From assembly GCA_945900775.1 (NCBI GenBank), contig CAMDJP010000014.1:1-57874 (forward strand): a DNA stretch of 57,874 bases. The letters run 5' to 3'. Shown here in pieces: positions 25,824 through 34,170 of the stretch (position 1 is the stretch's first letter; the number at the start of each line of letters is the position of its first letter). The notes below the pieces were generated by a model. The model was not told the DNA's origin. It was given only the letters and a program-made list of their open reading frames with translations, and made no database searches. The stretch is from Akkermansia muciniphila (GTDB lineage Bacteria; Verrucomicrobiota; Verrucomicrobiia; Limisphaerales; SIAT01). The position numbers and the translations under genes were made by a program.

Positions 25824-27170
25824 ATGCTAAAAATATTTGGCCAATCGACGGGCAAGCTCTGCAACGGAATTTCGCGCCGTAATTTCCTCCAAGTCGGCGC
25901 GCTAGGCATGGGCGGGCTGGCGTTGCCGCAGTTACTCGAGGCGGAGTCGCGCGCGGGCGTGGGCCGTTCCCACAAGGCCATCATCATGATTTACATGGTC
26001 GGTGCGCCGCCGCACCAGGACATGTACGACATCAAGGTGGACGCGCCGCGGGAGATTCGTGGCGAGTTCAACGAAATTCCGACCAACGTCCCCGGCATCC
26101 GAATTTGCGAACATCTGCCGCAACTCGCTCGCATCATGGACAAGCTCGTGCCGCTCCGCTCCGTGTACGGCTCACCCGACGGCGATCACGATTCGTTCAT
26201 CTGCTACACCGGCCGCAGCAAACGCAACCAACCTCCTGGTGGCTGGCCGTCACTCGGGTCTGTCATTTCAAAACTGAAAGGGCCGACTGAGGGGGCCGTT
26301 CCTCCGTTCGTCGGCCTCGCGCCGAAAACCGGCCATCCACCTTACGGTTCGCCGGGCCATCCGGGCCTTCTCGGTATGCCGCACTCGGCGTTTCGTCCCT
26401 CAGGCGAAACCATGGACGACCTGACGCTCAATGGCGTTTCTCTCGACCGCCTCGATGACCGCAAACAACTCTTGGCGGCTTTCGACAAGTTCCGCCGCGA
26501 CGTGGATACGAGCGGCGTGATTGAAGGCATGGATTCCTTCCAGCAGCGCGCCTTGGGAATGTTGACCTCCTCGCGACTCGCCGCCGCACTCGATCTCAGC
26601 AAGGAAGACCCCAAAGTCCGTGAGCGTTACGGAAAAGGCTTCGCACAGAACTACGGTGACGGTGCACCGCGCAATCTCGAGCATTTCCTGATGGCGAGGC
26701 GGTTGGTGGAAGCCGGGGCCCGTGTGGTCACGCTCAATTTCGGCCGTTGGGATTTCCACTCGAGCAACTTCAGCGAGGCCAAGAACACGCATCTACCGCT
26801 GTTCGACCAAGGCGTGTCGGCACTAGTCGAGGATCTGCACGCGCGCGGGCTCGATAAAGACGTCTCGGTCGTCGCGTGGGGCGAGTTCGGCCGCACGCCC
26901 ACCATCAATAAAGAGGCTGGGCGGGACCATTGGCCGAATGTCGGCGGCGGGTTGCTCGCGGGCGGCGGTATGCGCACGGGTCAGGTCATCGGCGCGACCG
27001 ATCGGCTCGGCGGTGAGATCGCCGAACGCGGCGTTCATTTCAGCGAAGTCTTCGCAACTCTTTATCAGCGCATGGGCATCGACCCGCACGCGACGCAGTT
27101 CACCGACTTCTCTGGGCGGCCGCATGCGTTGGTCGATCATAAGTTCGAAGTGATGAAAGAATTGGTCTAG
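25824..27170 (+). CDS. Tat-exported DUF1501 protein, tandem copy 4
   Basis: The 448-residue product has the Tat signal ISRRNFLQVGALGMGGLALP. The core differs slightly from its sisters ([35 protein letters not shown]) but keeps RDHWPN and FSGRPHALVDH. The start lies three bases after the previous stop. A 210-bp gap without a gene follows before the DUF1549/1553 gene. I see no strong promoter or terminator in that gap. Confidence 0.9.
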   Translation: MLKIFGQSTGKLCNGISRRNFLQVGALGMGGLALPQLLEAESRAGVGRSHKAIIMIYMVGAPPHQDMYDIKVDAPREIRGEFNEIPTNVPGIRICEHLPQLARIMDKLVPLRSVYGSPDGDHDSFICYTGRSKRNQPPGGWPSLGSVISKLKGPTEGAVPPFVGLAPKTGHPPYGSPGHPGLLGMPHSAFRPSGETMDDLTLNGVSLDRLDDRKQLLAAFDKFRRDVDTSGVIEGMDSFQQRALGMLTSSRLAAALDLSKEDPKVRERYGKGFAQNYGDGAPRNLEHFLMARRLVEAGARVVTLNFGRWDFHSSNFSEAKNTHLPLFDQGVSALVEDLHARGLDKDVSVVAWGEFGRTPTINKEAGRDHWPNVGGGLLAGGGMRTGQVIGATDRLGGEIAERGVHFSEVFATLYQRMGIDPHATQFTDFSGRPHALVDHKFEVMKELV

Positions 27171-27380
27171 AATTCCATGAAGAAACGACCCGCCGAAAGC
27201 AGTCCAAGTGACGCGAATCTATGAGCCCTTTTTCGACCATTTCCGGCACGACTGCGATGCCCCCTGTTTACGGCGGTCTGAATCACTTTTGCTTTCGCAC
27301 ATCCGCCCCCGTCCTCAAAGCACAACACGGCTCAAAAAGAGACTTTTAAACGCCACCCAAACAAGTTTAGACTAATACTT

Positions 27381-29912
27381 ATGAAACACCTCAACATCGC
27401 GCTCGGACTTCTTCTCGCCGCCGGCCACTTTTCCGCGCACGCCGCCGAAGTGAAACCCGCCGCAACGGTCGCCCCCATGCCCCCAGCCAAGGCTGTCGCG
27501 ATCGAGATTCAGGTCCGCGCGACCGCTAGTGAAGCGGCGAAGCCCGTCCGCCTCGTCGGCAAGGACGCGCGTCAACAGCTTGTCGTCAGTGCGCGTACCG
27601 CCACTGGCGCGATGCGCGACGTGACGGGTGAGGTGACGTTCACCGCCGCACCGGCTAATCTCGCGCGCGTCGATGCCGCCGGCTTCATCACGCCGCTCGC
27701 CGACGGCACGGCAACCATCACGGCGCAGACGAAGGACGGGCTGAAAGCCACGCTCAGCGTCGTAATGGAAAAAGCCATCGTTGCCCTCCCGATCAACTTC
27801 GCTAACCAGATTGTGCCGATCTTCACCAAGGCCGGCTGTAATAGCGGCGGCTGCCACGGCAAGAGCGGCGGCCAGAACGGTTTCAAGCTCTCGCTGCTCG
27901 GTTTCGAGCCGACGGAGGATTACGAATACCTCGTCAAGGAAGCGCGCGGCCGTCGCGTGTTGCCCGCCGCTCCTGAGCGCAGCCTGCTCCTCCTCAAGTC
28001 CTCTGCGATGGTTCCGCACGGCGGCGGCAAGCGCATCGATCCCGGCTCGTTTGACTACCAGCTTCTTGCCCGCTGGATCGGGCAGGGAATGCCGTACGGC
28101 ATGCCTACCGACCCCACCGTCGCACGCATCGAGGTTTTCCCCAAACAGCGCACGATGAGCCTCGGCAGCAGCCAGCAGCTCGCCGTCACGGCCTATTATA
28201 CCGATGGCACCGCTGAGGATGTGACCCACACGGCCGTCTACGAGGCAAACGACAAAGAGATGGGCAAGGCGGAAAACAGCGGCCACGTCTCGGTCTTCCA
28301 GCAACCCGGCGACGTCGGCGTGATGATTCGTTATCAGGCCAAAGTCGCGGTGTTCCAGGCCACCGTGCCGCTCGGCGCGCCGGTTGAGAAGCTCCCGCGC
28401 GCGCGGAACTTCATCGACGAAATCGTCTTCAATAAGCTTAAGACCGTCGGCATGCCGGCCTCCGAAATATGCGATGATGCCACGTTCATTCGCCGCGTTT
28501 CACTCGACGTCGGTGGCCGTCTGCCCTCACTCGAGGAGACCCGCGCGTTCCTCGCCGACGCCAGCCCGACCAAGCGCGACCAACTCATTGAGCGCCTGCT
28601 CGAGAGCACCGACTACGCCGATTTCTTCGCCAACAAATGGTCCGCGCTGCTCCGCAACAAGCGCGGGCAACCCACCCACCAGCGCGGTAATTACGCCTTC
28701 CACTCGTGGATCCGCGATAGCCTCGTGGCGAACAAGCCGTACGACCAGTTCGCCCGCGATGTGGTGGCTGCCGCCGGCGACATCGCCCAGAACCCGCCGG
28801 TCGCGTGGTACCGCCAGGTGACCACCGCCAGCATGCAGCTCGAGGATACCGCACAGCTCTTCCTTGGCACGCGCCTCCAGTGCGCCCAGTGCCACCATCA
28901 CCCGTACGAGAAGTGGAGCCAGAACGACTACTACAGCTTCGCCGCCTTCTTCTCGCAGGTCTCCCGCAAGCCCGGCTCACAGCCCGGCGAAGAGGTCATC
29001 TATCACAAACGTGGCAACGCCACCGCCGTCAACAAGAAGAACTCGGTGACGGTCAAGCCCGCCGGCCTCGGCGCCACGCCTCCCGAACTGTCCCCGGAAG
29101 ATGATCCGCGCCACGCACTCGCCGACTGGATGAGCGCGAAGGACAACCCCTTCTTCGCTCACACACTCGTGAATCGCTACTGGAAGCACTTCTTCAACCG
29201 CGGCCTTGTCGAGCCCGAGGACGACATGCGCGAGACGAACCCGCCCGTGAACCCCGAGTTGCTCCAAGCACTCGCCAGCTACTTCGTCACCAGTAAGTAT
29301 GACCTAAAGCACTTCATCCGCACCATCTGCCAATCGAGCACCTACCAGCTCAGCTCGGTGCCGAACAAGTACAACGCCGCGGACAAGCATAACTTCTCGC
29401 GCTACTATCCCAAACGCCTCGGAGCCGAGGTGCTATTTGACGCCGTCAACGGCCTCACCAAGTCCACTGCCGGCTTCGCCGGGCTGCCGGCCGAAACCCG
29501 TGCCGTGCAGCTGCCTGACAACAGCTTCAACGCCACCAGCTACTTCCTCACCGTCTTCGGACGGCCCGACTCCTCCAGCGCCTGCGAGTGCGAACGCTCG
29601 ATGGACGCCAGCCTCGCCCAGAGCTTGCACCTGCTCAACTCGCGCGATATCCAGGACAAGCTCGCCAGCAACACCGGCCGCGCGGCGCAACTCGTCGCTG
29701 ATAGCCGTTCCGACGAGGAGAAGATTCGCGAGCTGTACCTGCTCTCCCTCGCTCGGCAGCCCGACAGCGGCGAACTCTCCCTCGCCCGCGAGCACATCCT
29801 GAAGCAGCCGAAGGATAAGGACGGCAAAGTGATTCTGGCCGATGCCCGCAAGGCCTACGAAGACATCGTCTGGGCTCTATTCAACACGAAGGAATTCCTC
29901 TTCAACCACTGA
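27381..29912 (+). CDS. Secreted DUF1549/DUF1553 protein with planctomycete-type cytochrome and Ig-like domains
   Basis: The 843-residue product has a signal peptide (residues 1-21). A bacterial Ig-like (Big_2) domain (about 36-135) is followed by the cytochrome-like segment with GCNSGGCHGKSGGQNGF, in which two cysteines precede His as CX4CH rather than CXXCH. A second Ig-like region follows at about 245-325. DUF1549 starts near 342 (RRVSLDVGGRLPS) and contains CAQCHHHPYEKW, a proper CXXCH. DUF1553 runs from about 578 (NPFFAHTLVNRYWKHFF) to the end. Such proteins are presumed periplasmic multi-haem partners of DUF1501 proteins. The next gene, a DUF1501, follows after 19 bp. Confidence 0.9.
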   Translation: MKHLNIALGLLLAAGHFSAHAAEVKPAATVAPMPPAKAVAIEIQVRATASEAAKPVRLVGKDARQQLVVSARTATGAMRDVTGEVTFTAAPANLARVDAAGFITPLADGTATITAQTKDGLKATLSVVMEKAIVALPINFANQIVPIFTKAGCNSGGCHGKSGGQNGFKLSLLGFEPTEDYEYLVKEARGRRVLPAAPERSLLLLKSSAMVPHGGGKRIDPGSFDYQLLARWIGQGMPYGMPTDPTVARIEVFPKQRTMSLGSSQQLAVTAYYTDGTAEDVTHTAVYEANDKEMGKAENSGHVSVFQQPGDVGVMIRYQAKVAVFQATVPLGAPVEKLPRARNFIDEIVFNKLKTVGMPASEICDDATFIRRVSLDVGGRLPSLEETRAFLADASPTKRDQLIERLLESTDYADFFANKWSALLRNKRGQPTHQRGNYAFHSWIRDSLVANKPYDQFARDVVAAAGDIAQNPPVAWYRQVTTASMQLEDTAQLFLGTRLQCAQCHHHPYEKWSQNDYYSFAAFFSQVSRKPGSQPGEEVIYHKRGNATAVNKKNSVTVKPAGLGATPPELSPEDDPRHALADWMSAKDNPFFAHTLVNRYWKHFFNRGLVEPEDDMRETNPPVNPELLQALASYFVTSKYDLKHFIRTICQSSTYQLSSVPNKYNAADKHNFSRYYPKRLGAEVLFDAVNGLTKSTAGFAGLPAETRAVQLPDNSFNATSYFLTVFGRPDSSSACECERSMDASLAQSLHLLNSRDIQDKLASNTGRAAQLVADSRSDEEKIRELYLLSLARQPDSGELSLAREHILKQPKDKDGKVILADARKAYEDIVWALFNTKEFLFNH

Positions 29913-29931
29913 ACGGAGCAGGCGCCCGGCC

Positions 29932-31317
29932 ATGAACGCTTCGCGACAAGCACGGATCGGCTGCCCCGATTTCCACCGCGCTCTGCGAATGGACCGCCGT
30001 GGTTTCGTGCGCTCAGGCATGCTCGGCTTCGCCGGACTTTCGTTCGGCAACTTGCTCAAGCTCGAGGCCGCCGTGACCGATCGCAGCAAAGTCTCACGCG
30101 ACAAGTCGGTCATCATTCTCTGGATGCGCGGCGGCCCCAGCCAGCACGAGACGTGGGATCCGAAACCCGATGCGCCCGAAGAATACCGCGGTGCATTCGG
30201 TGCGATGCGTACCAGCGTGCCCGGTGTACAGATCTGCGACTTGCTGCCGATGAGCGCGAAAATTCAGCACAAGTACTCTATCATCCGCAGCTTGCACCAC
30301 AACGACGCCGGGCACTCGCGCGGCGACCAGATTTGCTTCACCGGCTACGACCCCGGCCTGCAGGACGACACGAATTATTATCCGAGTTGCGGTTCTATCG
30401 TGGTGAAGCAACTCCAGCATCAGAACCCGAAGCTGCCCGCCTACGTCACTATCCCGCGAACGATGCCCGGCCTCGGCGCGGCCTACCTTGGTAACGCCTG
30501 CAAGCCCTTCGAAACCGGCGCCGACCCTGCCCAGCAAGGGCCGTTCCAAGTACCGAACTTCAACCTCACCGATGGTATTGACCTCTATCGCCTCGATGAG
30601 CGCCGTTCGCTGTTGAACAGCTTCGACAAAATCCGCCGGGAAGCCGACGCATCCGGGCAGATGGAGACGATGGACCAGTTCCAGCAGCAGGCGTGGGACA
30701 TTGTCGCCGGCGGCAAAGCGCGTGATGCTTTCAACCTCGACGCCGAGCCGGTGAAGGTTCGTGAACGATACGGTTTCATCCCCGAGTACAAGGCCCCCAC
30801 GCCCGACCGCTGCGGCGTGCCCGCTTGGAGCCAGCGCATCCTGCTCGCTCGTCGCCTTGTCGAGGCCGGCGTGCGGCTGGTCACCGTGGATGTCCGCTGG
30901 TGGGACACGCACGTGAAGGGCTATGAATCGATGCGCGACGGCTTCCTACCCCGCTGGGACCGTGCCTACACCGCGCTCATCGAAGACCTCGAGCAGCGCG
31001 GTATGCTCGACAGCACGATGGTCGTCGCTTGGGGCGAATTCGGCCGCACGCCGAAGGTGAATTCCACCGGTGGTCGCGACCATTATCCCAATGTTTTCAA
31101 CGCCGCCCTCGCCGGCGGCGGCATCAAGGGTGGCCGCGTTGTCGGTGCCTCGGACAAACTCGGTGCCGAACCCCTCGAGCGGCCCGTCAAGCCGCAAGAG
31201 GTGCTCGCCACGATGTATCGCCACATGGGTGTGGACACTACCGCCCAATACCTAGACCACGCGGGCCGGCCGCACCCGGTGCTTCCCTTCGGCAGTCCGA
31301 TTGAGGAGCTATTCTGA
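29932..31317 (+). CDS. Tat-exported DUF1501 protein, partner of the upstream DUF1549/1553 protein
   Basis: The 461-residue product starts at the ATG at 29932, preceded by GGAGCAGG. A long n-region leads to the Tat motif MDRRGFVRSGMLGFAGLSFG. The core shows [45 protein letters not shown] and HAGRPHPVL. It is clearly more divergent from the four tandem copies than they are from each other. The spacing behind the cytochrome gene (19 bp) is the standard two-gene pairing of these families. Confidence 0.9.
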   Translation: MNASRQARIGCPDFHRALRMDRRGFVRSGMLGFAGLSFGNLLKLEAAVTDRSKVSRDKSVIILWMRGGPSQHETWDPKPDAPEEYRGAFGAMRTSVPGVQICDLLPMSAKIQHKYSIIRSLHHNDAGHSRGDQICFTGYDPGLQDDTNYYPSCGSIVVKQLQHQNPKLPAYVTIPRTMPGLGAAYLGNACKPFETGADPAQQGPFQVPNFNLTDGIDLYRLDERRSLLNSFDKIRREADASGQMETMDQFQQQAWDIVAGGKARDAFNLDAEPVKVRERYGFIPEYKAPTPDRCGVPAWSQRILLARRLVEAGVRLVTVDVRWWDTHVKGYESMRDGFLPRWDRAYTALIEDLEQRGMLDSTMVVAWGEFGRTPKVNSTGGRDHYPNVFNAALAGGGIKGGRVVGASDKLGAEPLERPVKPQEVLATMYRHMGVDTTAQYLDHAGRPHPVLPFGSPIEELF

Positions 31318-31400
31318 GCCGCGCACGTCCCTGATATTTTCCAGTCCTATGAAACCGGATGACCTGCACCATAGTCTGCCGCCCAACGATTGATTTACCG

Positions 31401-34136
31401 ATGAAAGCCAACCACCAACTCCCGCCGCGCCTCCTTGCGTTGCTCGCCTGCCAGATTCTCGCCGTCGCCGCGCTGCTGAACGCTCAGCTTCCTGCCGCGC
31501 GCCTCTTCACCCTCTTTCCGCCCGGCGGCAAGCAAGGTGGTGTGGCCGAAGTCGTGCTGACTGGTGTCGACCTCGACGACGCCACGCACCTGCACTTCTC
31601 GCACGCCGGCATCACCAGCGCTACGAAGCTCGGAGCGAACGGTCAACCCGAGCCGGGCAAGTTTCTCGTGAACATCGGCGCGGCGGTCCCAGTCGGCCAC
31701 TACGAAGCCCGCGTCGTCGGCCGTTACGGCATCTCCAACGCCCGCATGTTCGCCGTCGGCGACCAGGCCGAGTTGCTGGAGAAGGCCGGCAACAACATCG
31801 CGACCAACGCAAACGACGTCACCATCGGCTCCATCGTCAACGCCACCGCCGACGCGAACAGCGTGGATTACTTCCGGTTCGCCGCGAAGAAAGACCAGCG
31901 CCTCATCCTGAGCTGCGTAGCCAAGGCGATTGATTCGCGGATGGATTCCGTCCTCGCCGTGCTCGACAGCAATGGCCGCGAGCTGGAGCGCAACCGACAG
32001 GGCGGCATCGTGGACTTCACCGCGCCGACCGACGGCACCTACACCATCAAGACGCACGACTTCCTCTATCGCGGCGGCGGGGAGTATTTCTACCGGCTCA
32101 GTATCAGCGCCGCGCCATACATTGATTTTGTGATGCCGCCAGCCAGCCAGCCCGGCACGCGCGCCAAGCACACCGTCTACGGCCGCAACCTGCCCGGCGG
32201 CACACCCAGCCCGTTGCGTACGGGTGAAGGCCGCCCGCTGGACCAACTCGTCGTCGACATCGACATGCCGACCGCCGCGCAACCGCTCAGCGGCACACCC
32301 GCCGCCGTCACGTTGGATGGCACTGAGTACCGCCTCAAGTCGCCACAGGGCGTCTCGAACCCGGCGTTCATCGGCTTCGCGAGTGGCGTCGTCACGGTTG
32401 AGAGCTCGCTGAACAATCGTCCAGAGCAGGCGCAGAAGGTCAGCGTTCCGGGCGAGTTGGCGGGTCAGTTCTTCCCGCGCGGCGATGCGGATTGGTTCAG
32501 CTTCGATGCGAAAAAGGGTGATGTGTACTGGATCGAGGTCATCTCTCAGCGACTCGGATTGGCGACCGCGCCGTTCGCGCTGCTCCAACGCGTGACACGC
32601 GACGCCAAAGGGCAGGAACAAATTGGTGATATGCAGGAACTCCCCGCCAACGAAACAAATCTCGGCGGCACGGAGTTCAACACCTCGTCACGCGATGTGA
32701 CCTACCGTTTAGAGGTTCGCGAGGATGCCACCTATCGCCTCGGCTTGCGCGATCTCTTCAGTCACGCGCTCGCGCCGGTGAATCTGGTTTACCGGGTCAT
32801 CATCCGCAAGGAAGCGCACGACTTCCGACTCGTCGCGTTGCCGCAGAGCGGCGTTCCGGCAAAGAAGGACGCCAAGAATGTGGGTCTCTCCACGCTGCTC
32901 GTGCGCAAAGGCGGCGTACTGCCGGTGCGCGTACTTGCCTTCCGCCGCGACGGTTTCACCGGCCCGATCGACCTCACCGTGCAGGGCTTGCCCGCCGGCG
33001 TCACCGCCAGCGGGGCACAGATTCCGGAAGGCCAGACCAGCACCATGATCCTTTTCAAAGCTGGCGAAGCCTCGGCTAGTTGGTCCGGCGCAGTTACCAT
33101 CCTCGGCAAGGCCACGGTGAACGGCGCGCCCGTTGCCCGCGAGGCCCGCGCCGGTTCCGTCACGTGGGACATCGACGATGCCCAGAAGGGGGTGCAATCC
33201 CGCCTCACGCACAATCTTGCTCTCGCCGTTAACGCCATCGAGCGTTCACCCGTCATCATCGAGACCGCCGATAACAAGCCGCTCGAAACGCACGCCGCCG
33301 GAAAGATCACCATCCCCCTGAAGATCGCGCGCGACATCGAGTTCACCGAGGCGCTCAAGCTCAAGGTCATCGGTCACGCCGCCTTCGATAAGATGAAGGA
33401 AGTGGACGTCGCGGCCAAGGGAACCAACGCGACCATCGAGCTGGACATCGCCGCCGCAAAACTCGTCGCCGGCACCTACAGGTTTACAGTCCAGACGCAG
33501 GCCAAGGGCAAGTACCGCCGCGTACCACTCGCCGAAGTTCAGGCCGTCGAAGCGAAAGCGAAAGATGCAGAAAAAGCCGCCGGTGACGCTGCTGCTGCCG
33601 TGAAAGCTGCGAGCGAGCAAGTGACCAAAGCCGCCGATCCCAGCGCGAAGGCTGCCGCCGAGAAAACCGCCTCCGAAGCCAAAACCAAGGCCCAAGCCGC
33701 CGACGCGAAGAAGACCGAGATGACCGCGCGCGCCAAGGAAATGGCGCAGAAATCTCAGCCAAAGGATGTAATCGACACCTTCTATTCCGATTTCATCAGC
33801 GTACGCATCGCTCCCGCGCCATTCACGCTGGCCCCCGTCGCCGCCGCGTCGCTCGAGCAGGGCGCAAAGATTGAGATTCCCGTCAACCTCACGCGCCTTT
33901 TCGGCTATGCCGACCCAGTCGATATCGAACTCTCCTCTCCCACCATCAAAGGTATCACTGCCGCCAAAATCACCGTGGGCAAGGACCAGTCGCAGGCTAA
34001 ACTCGTCATCGAAGCCACCGCCGCCACCGTCGCCGGCGAGCATCCGCTCCGGCTGCAGGCCAGTGTGAAAATCAACAACATCACGCTCGTCGCCGAACAA
34101 TCGCTCACGCTCAAAGTTGCCGCGAAGGCCAAGTAA
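31401..34136 (+). CDS. Secreted PPC-domain protein with inserted coiled coil
   Basis: The 911-residue product starts at the ATG at 31401, which opens a signal peptide (about residues 1-29). The N-terminal part resembles the Ig-like and pre-peptidase (PPC) modules of PVC proteins (LFPPGGKQGGVAEVVLTGVD, then VDYFRFAAKKDQRLILSC at about 155-172 and ADWFSFDAKKGDVYWIE at about 363-379). Several beta-sandwich domains follow. A Lys/Ala/Glu-rich helix of about 75 residues lies at about 713-786, between VQAVEAKAKDAEKAAG and EMAQKSQ, and a last beta-domain closes the protein. It is probably a surface or periplasmic scaffold. It sits between a DUF1501 and the WD40-cytochrome gene, which has a similar inserted coil. 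Confidence 0.75.
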   Translation: MKANHQLPPRLLALLACQILAVAALLNAQLPAARLFTLFPPGGKQGGVAEVVLTGVDLDDATHLHFSHAGITSATKLGANGQPEPGKFLVNIGAAVPVGHYEARVVGRYGISNARMFAVGDQAELLEKAGNNIATNANDVTIGSIVNATADANSVDYFRFAAKKDQRLILSCVAKAIDSRMDSVLAVLDSNGRELERNRQGGIVDFTAPTDGTYTIKTHDFLYRGGGEYFYRLSISAAPYIDFVMPPASQPGTRAKHTVYGRNLPGGTPSPLRTGEGRPLDQLVVDIDMPTAAQPLSGTPAAVTLDGTEYRLKSPQGVSNPAFIGFASGVVTVESSLNNRPEQAQKVSVPGELAGQFFPRGDADWFSFDAKKGDVYWIEVISQRLGLATAPFALLQRVTRDAKGQEQIGDMQELPANETNLGGTEFNTSSRDVTYRLEVREDATYRLGLRDLFSHALAPVNLVYRVIIRKEAHDFRLVALPQSGVPAKKDAKNVGLSTLLVRKGGVLPVRVLAFRRDGFTGPIDLTVQGLPAGVTASGAQIPEGQTSTMILFKAGEASASWSGAVTILGKATVNGAPVAREARAGSVTWDIDDAQKGVQSRLTHNLALAVNAIERSPVIIETADNKPLETHAAGKITIPLKIARDIEFTEALKLKVIGHAAFDKMKEVDVAAKGTNATIELDIAAAKLVAGTYRFTVQTQAKGKYRRVPLAEVQAVEAKAKDAEKAAGDAAAAVKAASEQVTKAADPSAKAAAEKTASEAKTKAQAADAKKTEMTARAKEMAQKSQPKDVIDTFYSDFISVRIAPAPFTLAPVAAASLEQGAKIEIPVNLTRLFGYADPVDIELSSPTIKGITAAKITVGKDQSQAKLVIEATAATVAGEHPLRLQASVKINNITLVAEQSLTLKVAAKAK

Positions 34137-34170
34137 AAAATCCTCCTCCAAACCGCCTCACATATCATTT

